From M3007 sp046296435 (lineage in GTDB: Bacteria > Bacteroidota > Bacteroidia > Chitinophagales > Saprospiraceae): a DNA stretch of 64,000 nucleotides. The translations under genes were made by a program, and so were the position numbers. How positions within the stretch are numbered: position 1 is the first letter of the stretch; each line of letters starts with the position of its first letter. This document shows positions 16,257-24,792 of this stretch, piece after piece. The DNA lies in assembly GCA_046296435.1 (NCBI GenBank), contig JBKBLI010000012.1:1-64000 (forward strand), written 5' to 3'. The notes under the pieces are model-generated. The model did no database searches. It saw only the letters and a list, made by a program, of their open reading frames with translations, and was not told the DNA's origin.

Positions 16257-17558
16257 TTAACCCTGCGTAAAAACATACGCCCCCAGCAGGGCCAAGCTCA
16301 GCAAGAGGTAAAGACGGATATCCAACCAATCGCCCGTGCGCACCCGGGCGCGCTTTTCCAGCAACCAGATCAACCCCGCTTTTTCAACAAAAAAAGCGAC
16401 GACCATCGACCAGGCGACTCCCTGAAGCCCGGCAATCCTGATCAAAACCAAACCGAGCGCTACCTTAACGCCCAACTCCAACAGGCCGACGCCGAAAATC
16501 CAGCGCGGACGCCCGATGGCCAACACCACTGCGTTGGGCAACAACACCCGACTGGCCGTCAGCAGCAGACAAATCCGAAACACCGGGGCCGACTCCTCAA
16601 ACTCAGGATTGAAAACCGCCCGAAATAGCGTATCTGTCCAAGGCATCAAAAACATGGCAAAAGCAAACGCAACCAACATCAGACGGCGTCCCCGCCGTTT
16701 GAGCTCGGCCATGCCCTCGTCCAGACGCTCGCTCAGCAGCGGGATGAGCGCGGCGCCAAGAGCGGTCGCCAGGGCCAAAGCCAACGGCAACTCGCGCGCG
16801 CCATAGCGATAGACGGCAAAGATGCGTTCGTCGCGATAGTGCTGGGCCACCAACCACAGGTCGAACAAAAGCACAGCCGAACCGGCCAGCATGTTGAGCG
16901 AAAGGGGGTACGCAAAACGCAGGTAAGCGGCCCAATGGTCAAAAGGCGGAAGATGCGGACGCGCATCGCGCAACACGACCCAAGCCGCCCAGACTAAGCG
17001 CAGCGCCCCAAGCGCAACCAGCGCGCCAATGCTGCCCGCTAACCCATATCCGGCATAGGCCGGCACAAAAACGGCTATGGCATACAAGCCAAACCCCGTC
17101 GCACCCCAAAGCAAAAGCGCCCCATGCCTTTGCCGCAGCAGAAAAACGTACTCTATGGGATACACCGGCAAGTGCAACAACAGATACAAGCCGTACAAAC
17201 GGAAATACGGCAAGCGCTCTACGCCGGTCAGGGCAGGCGTGATCCATCTTTCGCCCACCATCCACACCCCATACAAGGCCGCCGCAAACGCGCAAAAGAG
17301 GGCAAATACCTGAAACAAAAAGGCCGGACGCTCCGCTTCGTCCAGGCGCGCATACAACGGACTGATGGCCTGCAACAGCCCGTTGACGACAAACACGCTG
17401 AGCGTTGAGCCGACGTACAGCAGGGCTTCGTAGCGGCCAATATCGCCGGCGCTCAAGCCTGACTTGGCCAGCAGTACGCTGACGCCGATGGCCGACCCCA
17501 CCCGCATCAATTGATACGCCTGCATGGACAAGGCTGCGCCCGGCGCAAAGCGGCTCAT
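16257..17558 (-). CDS. Polysaccharide flippase (MATE/Wzx superfamily)
   Basis: The 433 residues are almost wholly hydrophobic, with about 12 transmembrane helices and few motifs, as in Wzx-type lipopolysaccharide/teichoic-acid flippases (MVF superfamily). Such proteins translocate undecaprenyl-linked glycans across the inner membrane. The ATG at 17558 (MSRFAPGAALSMQAYQ) begins one base after the leuS stop (TGAgATG), indicating translational coupling. No glycosyltransferase cluster surrounds it, so the substrate is open. Confidence 0.75.
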   Translation of the reverse strand: MSRFAPGAALSMQAYQLMRVGSAIGVSVLLAKSGLSAGDIGRYEALLYVGSTLSVFVVNGLLQAISPLYARLDEAERPAFLFQVFALFCAFAAALYGVWMVGERWITPALTGVERLPYFRLYGLYLLLHLPVYPIEYVFLLRQRHGALLLWGATGFGLYAIAVFVPAYAGYGLAGSIGALVALGALRLVWAAWVVLRDARPHLPPFDHWAAYLRFAYPLSLNMLAGSAVLLFDLWLVAQHYRDERIFAVYRYGARELPLALALATALGAALIPLLSERLDEGMAELKRRGRRLMLVAFAFAMFLMPWTDTLFRAVFNPEFEESAPVFRICLLLTASRVLLPNAVVLAIGRPRWIFGVGLLELGVKVALGLVLIRIAGLQGVAWSMVVAFFVEKAGLIWLLEKRARVRTGDWLDIRLYLLLSLALLGAYVFTQG

Positions 17559-17559
17559 C

Positions 17560-20472
17560 TCAAGCCACAATGTTGATCATGCGCTTGGGGACAAACACCA
17601 CCTTCTTCGGAGGCTTGCCCTCCAGCCATTTTTGAACCTGCGGGAGCGCAAGAGCGGCCGACTCTGCCTGCGCGGCGTCGGCGTCGGCCGGTAGCTCGAG
17701 CTGGGCGCGGAGCTTGCCGTTGATCTGCACCGGATAGTTGACCGTATCGCTGTGCAGGTATGCCTCGTCGTGCGCGGGCCATGCCGCGTCGAAGATGCTT
17801 GCGGAGTGGCCCATGCGCTCCCACAACTCCTCCGCCACAAAGGGGGCAAAAGGCGCGAGCAGTATGGCGAAAGGTTCCAACACGGCGCGGCTGCAGGTCT
17901 TGGCGGCGGCCAGTTCGTTGGCGGCAATCATCAGACTGCTCACGCAAGTATTGAGCGAAAAGCGCTCGATGTCGGCGGTGATGCGTTTGATCGCCCCGTG
18001 CAGAGCGCGGAGCGCTTCCGGGCTGGGGGCGTCGTCGTTGACCCTGCAGGCGTCGGTATCGTCCATGTAAAGCGCCCAGACCTTTTTGAGAAAATTGTAA
18101 ACCCCCGTAATGCCTTTGGTATCCCAGGGCTTGCTCGCTTCTACCGGCCCGAGGAACATTTCGTACATGCGGAAACAATCCGCTCCGTATTGCGCGATGA
18201 CATCGTCCGGATTGACCACGTTGTATTTTGACTTGGACATCTTGCCCACCTCGGCGCGCAGGTAAAAAGGCGCGCCGTCGGCAGACTTCAGAAACGCCGA
18301 ACTGGCGTACTCCGGACGCCAGGTTTTGAAACGGGCTATGCCCTCGGCGTCCAGACAAGCCTGGCGCGCATCGCCTACGTAGCTCACAAAGTCGGCGTGC
18401 ACCAGCACCTCTGCCAGATCGGCGGGGTCGGCGTCGCGCGCCAACTCAGCGCTCAGGAAGGTCTTGTCGCTCTTGCGCATGTACGCGGAGGTCACTATAC
18501 CCTGAATCATGCCCTGATTGACCAATTTGCGGTAAGGCTCGTCGGTAGGGACAATCCCGCAATCGTACAGGAATTTGTGCCACATGCGCGAGTAGAGCAA
18601 GTGACCGACCGCGTGCTCCGCGCCGCCGATGTAGAAATCCACGNNNNNNNNNNNNNNNNNNNNNNNNNNNNNNNNNNNNNNNNNNNNNNNNNNNNNNNNN
18701 NNNNNNNNNNNNNNNNNNNNNNNNNNNNNNNNNNNNNNNNNGTCCCGCCAATAGTTCAGGGCCTCTGGAGAGGCCAGAGCCTCGTCGTTACGCGGATCCA
18801 TGAAGCGCAAAAAATACCAAGAGGATCCCGCAAACCCGGGCATGGTATCCGTCTCGCGCAGCAGGGTCCTGCCTTCAGCGCTTTGCAGCGTTTTCCAGTC
18901 GTTCAGTTTGTCCAAGGGGCCTTTGCCGCCTGCCGCCTTGAAGTCCTCTGTGTAGGGCAATTCGAGCGGCAACTCGGCGTCGGGTAGCGCATGGGCTACG
19001 CCGTCGGCGTCGTACACGATCGGGAATGGCTCGCCCCAGTAGCGTTGGCGCGAGTAGTTGGCGTCGCGCAGTTTGTACTGTACGCGCACGGCTCCGATGC
19101 CCATTTCGGTTATCCGGGCGCAAGCCGCGCGGATGGCCTCGTTGACCTCCAGACCGTCGAGGAAGTCCGATTGGATCATGCGCCCCACCTTGTCGCCTAT
19201 TCCCGCGCCTTCGTACCCGCTTTTGTCCACAATTTGCAGCACGGGCAAGTTGAATTTTTCGGCAAAACGCAGGTCGCGTTCGTCGTCGCCCGGCACCGCC
19301 ATGATGGCGCCCGCCCCGTATCCTTTGAGCACATACTCGGCGATGTAGATCGGCAGCTTCGCCCCCGTGAACGGATGCAGGGCATAGGATCCGGTAAATG
19401 CGCCGCTGACCGTTTTTTCGGACTTGCGCTCCAACTCTGTGCGGCTTTTTACCCAGTCTAAGTAGGTCGTTACCTCGGCCGCCTGTTCGGGCGCGACGAG
19501 CGTCGCTACCAGATCGTGCTCGGGGGCCAGCACCATGAACGTAGCGCCGAAGATCGTATCGGGACGCGTGGTATAGACTTCGAGGAGTTGGTCGGAACCG
19601 TCTATTTTGAAAAAAATCTGCGCGCCCTCCGAGCGTCCGATCCAGTTGCGCTGCATCGCGATGAGCGCCTCCGGGAAATCCACCCGCTCTAAGCCCTCCA
19701 ACAGGCGTTCGGCGTATGCCGTGATCCGCATGCTCCACTGCAACATGGGTCGCTGCACCACCGGATGGCCGCCGCGCTCGCTCACGCCATTGACCACCTC
19801 GTCGTTGCTGAGCACCGAGTTGAGGGCCTCGCACCAGTTGACATAGCTCACCTTGCGATACATCAGGCGGTAATTCATCAGCGTCTCGGCTTGCTCGCGG
19901 GCGCTCATGGCTCGCCATTGCGCGGCGTCGAAGATCGCGTCGCAGCTATTCGCAGCCTTCACCCGCGTATTGCCGTAGCGCTCAAATTCGGCTACCAATT
20001 CCGATATGGCGCGCGCCTTGTTCAGGTCCTGATCGTAGTAGCTATTGAACATGCGCAGAAAGATCCACTGCGTCCATCGGTAGTAATCCGGGGCGCAGGT
20101 GCTGATCTCGCGGCTCCAGTCGTAGCAAAAGCCGATAGAGCGCATCTGGGATTTGTACCGACGAATATTTTCGGCCGTGGAGACGGCAGGGTGTATCCCG
20201 TTTTCGATGGCGTATTGTTCGGCCGGCAGCCCAAAAGCGTCGAAACCCATAGGGTGCAGCACATTATATCCGCAGAGGCGTTTGTAACGGCTCAGGATGT
20301 CGCTGGCAATGTAGCCCAGGGGGTGCCCAACGTGTAGCCCCGCTCCGGAGGGGTAAGGGAACATGTCCAGAACGTAATACTTGGGCCGGTCGCTGCGGTT
20401 CGATACGCGATAGAGGTCCGTTTGTTCCCAACGGACGCGCCATTTTTCTTCGATGCTGGAAGGCGTGTACAA
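17560..20472 (-). CDS. leuS: Leucyl-tRNA synthetase
   Basis: HIGH is present as HVGH in YPSGAGLHVGHPLGY (about 40-55), the CP1 editing domain follows (TTRPDTIFGATF), and KMSKS is in MSKSKYNVVNPDD. A 98-base N-run splits SPEALNYWRD from VDFYIGGAEHAVGH, which are directly adjacent in homologues, so the run hides essentially nothing and the true length is about 937. It precedes the flippase gene by one base. Confidence 0.95.
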   Translation of the reverse strand: MYTPSSIEEKWRVRWEQTDLYRVSNRSDRPKYYVLDMFPYPSGAGLHVGHPLGYIASDILSRYKRLCGYNVLHPMGFDAFGLPAEQYAIENGIHPAVSTAENIRRYKSQMRSIGFCYDWSREISTCAPDYYRWTQWIFLRMFNSYYDQDLNKARAISELVAEFERYGNTRVKAANSCDAIFDAAQWRAMSAREQAETLMNYRLMYRKVSYVNWCEALNSVLSNDEVVNGVSERGGHPVVQRPMLQWSMRITAYAERLLEGLERVDFPEALIAMQRNWIGRSEGAQIFFKIDGSDQLLEVYTTRPDTIFGATFMVLAPEHDLVATLVAPEQAAEVTTYLDWVKSRTELERKSEKTVSGAFTGSYALHPFTGAKLPIYIAEYVLKGYGAGAIMAVPGDDERDLRFAEKFNLPVLQIVDKSGYEGAGIGDKVGRMIQSDFLDGLEVNEAIRAACARITEMGIGAVRVQYKLRDANYSRQRYWGEPFPIVYDADGVAHALPDAELPLELPYTEDFKAAGGKGPLDKLNDWKTLQSAEGRTLLRETDTMPGFAGSSWYFLRFMDPRNDEALASPEALNYWRDXXXXXXXXXXXXXXXXXXXXXXXXXXXXXXXXXVDFYIGGAEHAVGHLLYSRMWHKFLYDCGIVPTDEPYRKLVNQGMIQGIVTSAYMRKSDKTFLSAELARDADPADLAEVLVHADFVSYVGDARQACLDAEGIARFKTWRPEYASSAFLKSADGAPFYLRAEVGKMSKSKYNVVNPDDVIAQYGADCFRMYEMFLGPVEASKPWDTKGITGVYNFLKKVWALYMDDTDACRVNDDAPSPEALRALHGAIKRITADIERFSLNTCVSSLMIAANELAAAKTCSRAVLEPFAILLAPFAPFVAEELWERMGHSASIFDAAWPAHDEAYLHSDTVNYPVQINGKLRAQLELPADADAAQAESAALALPQVQKWLEGKPPKKVVFVPKRMINIVA
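18644..18741. other. N-run (98 bases) inside leuS
   Basis: The flanking residues WRD and VDFYIGG are contiguous in related leucyl-tRNA synthetases, so this looks like an artificial gap between abutting contigs. Confidence 0.9.
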
Positions 20473-20669
20473 TGCTGTTTATTTTTATCTTGTCAAAAAA
20501 AGGTATCCCGGATCCTGCCGCCGGCTATACGCGTCGCCCGGCAGATATTTATTCGGGAAAAAGGCATGGGTAAAGGGGGAGGTGACGGCGTGGGGGCTGG
20601 AGGCGCGGGTCGCGCGACCCATCGCCCCTTACTCGCGCCCAAGTGAACGGCGCTGAGGCCGGCCGCAAA

Positions 20670-21440
20670 CTATTTAGCTTTAAATTGAGCGATTGCATTT
20701 TTTGTAAAATCAGACAGCGAAAGTCGGCCGCTGATAGCAGCCCGCTCGTCCAGCAGGGCGTCCCAATGTTCGCAGCCCTGCCAAAAGATGCGCTTAAGTT
20801 CGCCCAAGGCCTCCGGGCTAAACCCGCAGAGGCGACGTACGAACGACTCCAAATAGGCGTCTAATTGTTCGACGCTCTCGAAAGCCTCCTGAAAAAGCCC
20901 TTTACCTTTGGCCCATTCGGCAGTCTGCCACTCGTCGGGGTTGAGCGCCATTTGGCTGAAGGCGGCCAATCCAACTTTGCGTTCGACGGCTGGGCCGATC
21001 ACAAAAGGCCCGAAGCCCACAGCCAGTTCGCTCAATCGGATGGAGGCATACTGAGAAGCCAGGCAATAATCGGTAGCAGCCGCAAGCCCTACCCCGCCTC
21101 CGACGGCCTTGCCATGTATGCGGCCCACCACGATCTTCGGGCAGCGCCGCATGGCATTGATTACGGATCCGAAGCCGCTGAAAAACCGGTGTGCCGTCTG
21201 TGCGTCGTCGATAGCGACCAACTCGTCGAAACTGGCGCCGGCGCAGAAGGTTTTGTGCGTATCGCTGCGCAAAATGATTACCCGCACGTCGCTGCGCCCA
21301 CCCAGAGATTCAAAAGCCTCGGTCAGCGCCTTGAGCAGCGTGGCGGGCAGACTGTTGTGCGCCGGATGGTAAAAGCGCACTTCGGCGGCGCCAGCCGGCC
21401 CTGTCTCTATGCGCACGTATCCTTGCGTATCTTCCATCAT
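20670..21440 (-). CDS. Enoyl-CoA hydratase/isomerase family protein
   Basis: The 256 residues show the crotonase fold, with the oxyanion-hole strands FCAGASFDELVA and GKAVGGGVGLAAATDYCLAS. The first catalytic Glu of hydratases is not obvious in this region (RLSELAVGFGPFVIGP keeps one Glu). It may hydrate enoyl-CoA or serve another acyl-CoA reaction. A second ATG at 21437 is equally possible. The start is 19 bases from a -7 box at 21459-21466. Confidence 0.85.
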   Translation of the reverse strand: MMEDTQGYVRIETGPAGAAEVRFYHPAHNSLPATLLKALTEAFESLGGRSDVRVIILRSDTHKTFCAGASFDELVAIDDAQTAHRFFSGFGSVINAMRRCPKIVVGRIHGKAVGGGVGLAAATDYCLASQYASIRLSELAVGFGPFVIGPAVERKVGLAAFSQMALNPDEWQTAEWAKGKGLFQEAFESVEQLDAYLESFVRRLCGFSPEALGELKRIFWQGCEHWDALLDERAAISGRLSLSDFTKNAIAQFKAK

Positions 21441-21458
21441 ATGCTATTGAAAACGACG

Positions 21459-21492
21459 CAAAGGTAGGCCAATCCAACGTTAGCGGACACAA
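21459..21492 (-). promoter_or_regulatory. Promoter of the enoyl-CoA hydratase gene
   Basis: On the minus strand, TTG (21490-21492), a 23-base spacer and TACCTTTG (21459-21466) match TTG-N17-23-TAnnTTTG at the upper spacer limit. Confidence 0.5.
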
Positions 21493-21549
21493 ATGCGCAA
21501 AAAAAACTTGAGCGCCCGGACTCCGCCGCATGCGGAAGTCCATTTTGAT

Positions 21550-21724
21550 TCAGAAAAAATAGACAAAAAACCAGACCAGAAATGCCGCAAGTAAGAGGGC
21601 TACCGCAATGGCGGCCAAAGTGGATAAGCGCAAGAATGGAATGCGTTTGCGTGGGGACGCCCGCCTGGTTTTGAGGCGTTTTTCCAACTGGCGCCATACG
21701 CGTTCGGGCGGCTTTTCCTGCAGC
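21550..21724 (-). CDS. C-terminal part of a probable anti-sigma membrane protein
   Basis: About 57 residues remain: QEKPPERVWRQLEKRLKTRR, a basic stretch, then a single transmembrane helix (LSTLAAIAVALLLAAFLVWF) at the C-terminus. The PPERVWRQLEKRL part resembles the N-terminal helices of short Bacteroidota anti-sigma proteins that follow sigma genes. The start and the join to the sigma gene fall in the N-run. A fusion or frameshifted sigma gene is the alternative. Confidence 0.4.
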
Positions 21725-21822
21725 NNNNNNNNNNNNNNNNNNNNNNNNNNNNNNNNNNNNNNNNNNNNNNNNNNNNNNNNNNNNNNNNNNNNNNNNNNNN
21801 NNNNNNNNNNNNNNNNNNNNNN
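21725..21822. other. N-run (98 bases) in the sigma/anti-sigma locus
   Basis: The flanking frames do not match: the sigma frame from the right reaches a stop at 21600, while the membrane-protein frame to the left is different. More sequence may be missing here than in the other N-runs, since a whole sigma region 4 is absent. Confidence 0.9.
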
Positions 21823-22049
21823 ACTACAATACGCCGCATCCAACCCTCGAAGCTGCCCACGCCGTTGTAGGACGCCACCTCGGACAGGATTTTGTAAAAA
21901 CCGCTGACCAGCGCCTCTTCCGCATCCTCGGGGGTCTTGAGGTAACGCCTGCATACGCTGTACAAAAGCGGGGAATAGCGCTCGTACAGGCGTCTCTGTG
22001 TCGGCGGGTGCTGCGCGCGCAACCCGTCCAGAAATGCTTCATCTATCAT
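21823..22049 (-). CDS. Sigma-70 family factor, N-terminal part
   Basis: About 75 residues are visible, from MIDEAFLDGLRAQHPPTQRR through YSPLLYSVCRRYL, PEDAEEALVSGFYKIL and SFEGWMRRIV, which is sigma region 2 of the ECF-like type common in this phylum. It is cut by the N-run; region 4 is not seen. The ATG at 22049 is the only good start. It would normally be followed by an anti-sigma gene, fitting the membrane-protein fragment beyond the gap. Confidence 0.75.
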
Positions 22050-22099
22050 CGCGTGACTGCTGTCGAACTTTCCATAAAGTACGGCTCAACAGTATATTA

Positions 22100-22230
22100 G
22101 ATGCATCCGGAGGGAATAGTGGCGTTTGGGGGTGGCGATTTTGGTCGGGTCGGCGTACGATGCGCGAGGGGGCCGGGGCGGGGCGCGCAATCCGCGCTCC
22201 TCTCCCCGACCCCCTCGACCAGCACCCGCG
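22100..22230. other. Intergenic GC-rich hairpin downstream of htpG
   Basis: Between htpG and the sigma gene, GAGGGGGCCGGGG (about 22168-22180) is matched by CCCCGACCCCCTC (about 22204-22222), forming a long GC stem without a T-run. It may act as a weak bidirectional terminator; no gene is seen. Confidence 0.4.
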
Positions 22231-22244
22231 CTTTTTGCCGTCGA

Positions 22245-24110
22245 TCACTCGATAGCGCGGGCCAGGCTTTGTTCGATGAACGCCGCCAGGTCGTCGCCGG
22301 TCAACACGCCGCTTTGGAGGCGAGCCAGATCATACAGATAGCGCGCGGCCGACTCGCGGGCCTCCGGCTCTAACGCAAGCAGTTTGGAGGCCACCGCCGG
22401 ATGGTTGGTGTTGACGGTGACCTGAAACATGTCGGGCATTTTATCGTCGCCGTTGGGCTGGTGCAGCATTTGCATTTCCTTGAAGCGGCGCATGAACTCG
22501 GGCATGGTCAATTGCACGGGCATATCTGTCGGGCTAAGCGCCTCTAAGCGGATAGACGACGGGTCGCTCACCACCTTCGCAAAGAGATCTTTCACCTCTG
22601 TTTGCGCCGCCTCGCTGAGGGCAGATTCGCGTTTTTCGTCTTTTTCCACCAGATTATCCAAGGTATCGGAGTCGATGCGCGCAAAAAGGACATTCAAGTC
22701 CGTTTTGTATTCGATGTGCTGCATCCAGTGGTTGTCGAGCAGCGTATCCATGCGGAGCACATCGTAACCGCGCGCTTTGGCCGCTTTGATCAGCGGGGCA
22801 TGGGTTTCGTGATTGTGGGTGTAAAGGAACACCGTTTTGTCGTGCTTGTTGGTTTGGGCTGCCTTGACGCGCTCTTTGTAATCCTTGAGCAGGAAAAACT
22901 CGCGGTCTGTATTTTCGACCAGCGCAAAGTCCATGGCTTTGTCGTTGAATTTGGTATCGGATACCATGCCGTATTTGACAAATACGCCCAAGGCTCGCCA
23001 TTTTTCCTCATACGCTTTGCGGTCATCTCGAAAGAGTTCGCCCAATTTGTCCGCCACTTTGCGAGTGATGTATTCGCTGATTTTGCGCACGTTGACATCG
23101 CTCTGCAGGTATGAGCGGGATACGTTGAGCGGAATATCGGGCGAGTCGATAACGCCATGCAGGAGTTGGAGCCACTCTGGCACGATGTTGCGCACATCGT
23201 CGGTTACATAGACCTGATTGCAGTAGAGGTGTATTTTGTTGCGGGTATTCTCAACCACATTGCTCAACTGCGGGAAGTAGAGCACGCCGCTCAGATTGAA
23301 GGGGTAGTCGATATTGAGGTGTATCCAGAACAGGGGCTTGGCGCTGAAGGGGTACAGCTTGTCATAGAAGTCCAGGTAATCCTGTTCGGTAAGTTCGGAG
23401 GCCGATTTCTTCCAGATCGGATGGGTGTCGTTGATCTGATTGGGCGTCTCGCGAGTCAGCTCTTTGGCCTCCTCTCCCTCGCCTTCCGTGTAGGTTTCGG
23501 TGGAAGAGCCGAAGATGATCGGCACAGGAAGGAAGGCGCAGTATTTGCGAAGCAGGTCTTCGATTTGTCGCTTTTCGGCGAAATGTTTGTTCTCCTCGTT
23601 GATGTAAAGGGTGACATCTGTGCCGCGCTCGGTCTTCTCGGCCGGCTCGATGCTGAACTCCGGATCGCCGTGACAGGTCCACTTTACGGCCGGCTCTTCC
23701 GGGCGCCAGGATTTGGATACGACTTCTACTTTGTCGGCTACCATGAAAGCGGAGTAGAAACCCAATCCAAAATGTCCGATGATGCCGCTGTCTTTGTATT
23801 TTTCGAGAAATTCGCTCGCGCTTGAAAATGCAATCTGGTTCAGATAGCGTTGAATCTCATCGGCGCTCATGCCCACTCCCCGATCGCGAATGGTGAGCGT
23901 GCGCGCGTCTTCGTCGAGTAGTATTTCGATGTGGGTATCGCCTATTTCTGCGCCGATATCGCCTTTGGCGGCCATGGTCTTGAGTTTGGCTGTGGCATCC
24001 ACGGCGTTAGACACCAGTTCGCGCAAGAAGATCTCGTGATCAGAATACAGAAATTTTTTGATAATCGGAAAAATATTCTCCGTTTGTACTGAGATAGTTC
24101 CTTTTTGCAT
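22245..24110 (-). CDS. htpG: HSP90-family chaperone HtpG
   Basis: The 621 residues begin MQKGTISVQTENIFPIIKKF and carry the GHKL ATPase motifs EIFLRELVSNAVDA, DRGVGM and GHFGLGFYSAFMVAD, followed by the middle domain (LNVSRSYLQSD) and the C-terminal dimerisation domain. The ATG at 24110 fits family N-termini; an in-frame ATG at 24143 adds 11 poorly matching residues. It acts on unfolded clients in the cytoplasm. No heat-shock operator (CIRCE) is visible in the upstream DNA. Confidence 0.95.
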   Translation of the reverse strand: MQKGTISVQTENIFPIIKKFLYSDHEIFLRELVSNAVDATAKLKTMAAKGDIGAEIGDTHIEILLDEDARTLTIRDRGVGMSADEIQRYLNQIAFSSASEFLEKYKDSGIIGHFGLGFYSAFMVADKVEVVSKSWRPEEPAVKWTCHGDPEFSIEPAEKTERGTDVTLYINEENKHFAEKRQIEDLLRKYCAFLPVPIIFGSSTETYTEGEGEEAKELTRETPNQINDTHPIWKKSASELTEQDYLDFYDKLYPFSAKPLFWIHLNIDYPFNLSGVLYFPQLSNVVENTRNKIHLYCNQVYVTDDVRNIVPEWLQLLHGVIDSPDIPLNVSRSYLQSDVNVRKISEYITRKVADKLGELFRDDRKAYEEKWRALGVFVKYGMVSDTKFNDKAMDFALVENTDREFFLLKDYKERVKAAQTNKHDKTVFLYTHNHETHAPLIKAAKARGYDVLRMDTLLDNHWMQHIEYKTDLNVLFARIDSDTLDNLVEKDEKRESALSEAAQTEVKDLFAKVVSDPSSIRLEALSPTDMPVQLTMPEFMRRFKEMQMLHQPNGDDKMPDMFQVTVNTNHPAVASKLLALEPEARESAARYLYDLARLQSGVLTGDDLAAFIEQSLARAIE

Positions 24111-24258
24111 ACTGCTGACGGTTGTTTTTGAACATTGTTTCAAACGTCATGCCAGCGTATCGGCGACTGACAATTTGTCGCATGCGTTCAAATATGGCCG
24201 CGTTTAGGAGCAAAAAACGGCTATATTAAGAAATTGTTAAAAAAATATGGCGCAACAC

Positions 24259-24291
24259 TTGACACGCAACGCCTGAATAGCATTATCTTTG
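24259..24291 (+). promoter_or_regulatory. Strong promoter of a predicted small RNA
   Basis: TTG (24259-24261, in TTGACA), a 22-base spacer and TATCTTTG (24284-24291) match the Bacteroidota sigma-A consensus exactly. The next plus-strand gene starts at 25751, so the transcript is not a coding leader. Confidence 0.75.
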
Positions 24292-24295
24292 TCGC

Positions 24296-24470
24296 CGGAA
24301 ACAAGCAAAACAAATTACTACTGGAAATACGCGGGAAAGGGGACTTGGTCCATAGGGGGGTAGGCTTGGTCTTCCTTTCTCGCTCTGAAATGTGATCGAA
24401 GAGTTTACTTTGTGGGAAAGGCGCCAGGCTGTGGGGGGTACGTCTGGATCTGTCTTTCTCACTTTTTTTT
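24296..24470 (+). ncRNA. Predicted ncRNA with two homologous hairpins and a U-tract
   Basis: Downstream of the promoter lies an A-rich leader, then two hairpins. Hairpin 1 pairs 24331-24340 with 24374-24383 (10 bp); hairpin 2 pairs 24412-24420 with 24454-24462 (9 bp, plus a G.U). Each has GyGGGAAAG against CUUUCUCrC, a G.U at the same fourth pair, and an inner loop with GGGGGGUA followed by a UGG motif. The second pair is C-G in one and U-A in the other. Hairpin 2 is followed by T8 (24463-24470), giving an intrinsic terminator. I know no family with this layout; a divergent 6S-like RNA is possible but the shape does not suggest it. Confidence 0.65.
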
Positions 24471-24680
24471 GTCCAAAACTCAACCGTGGCTAAGGGTGTG
24501 TGCGCAACTGTAGCCGCGCGATCAATAGATAGGCAGATATTTTGCAAGATTGTGGAACGGGCGCGCCTTCGCTTTTTTTCGCAGATCTCTCCTTTTTTGG
24601 CATAAAAAGTTGAAATTCGCCTTTGCGGGCTTGCGCAAAGGCAATTGCTTCTTTTTGAAAAAAGCGCGACTGCAAAGACA
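24471..24680. other. No gene seen between ncRNA and terminator
   Basis: The stretch is AT-richer than its surroundings, with one TTTTTGAAAAAA palindrome near 24654-24665. No promoter with both boxes, no conserved ORF and no RNA family is recognised. Confidence 0.4.
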
Positions 24681-24734
24681 GGAGCGGGCAGGATGCGCTT
24701 TAAGACGGCTCGCCCTGCCCGTTCCCATTTTTTT
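24681..24734 (+). terminator. Inverted repeat with T-run
   Basis: GGAGCGGGCAGG (24681-24692) pairs with CCTGCCCGTTCC (24714-24725, one G.U), loop of 21 bases, then CATTTTTTT. It reads as a terminator on the plus strand, where only non-coding DNA lies upstream. Confidence 0.55.
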
Positions 24735-24792
24735 CAACCGATGGACGCTGCGCCCTATGCCCGGCTGAGCGTCGGGAAGCGCATGCTTTCGC

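Noticed and set aside
24296..24470. Assignment of the predicted small RNA as 6S RNA
   Set aside because: 6S RNA is a single long rod with a central bubble; this has two similar hairpins and a U-tract. Kept open only as an alternative.
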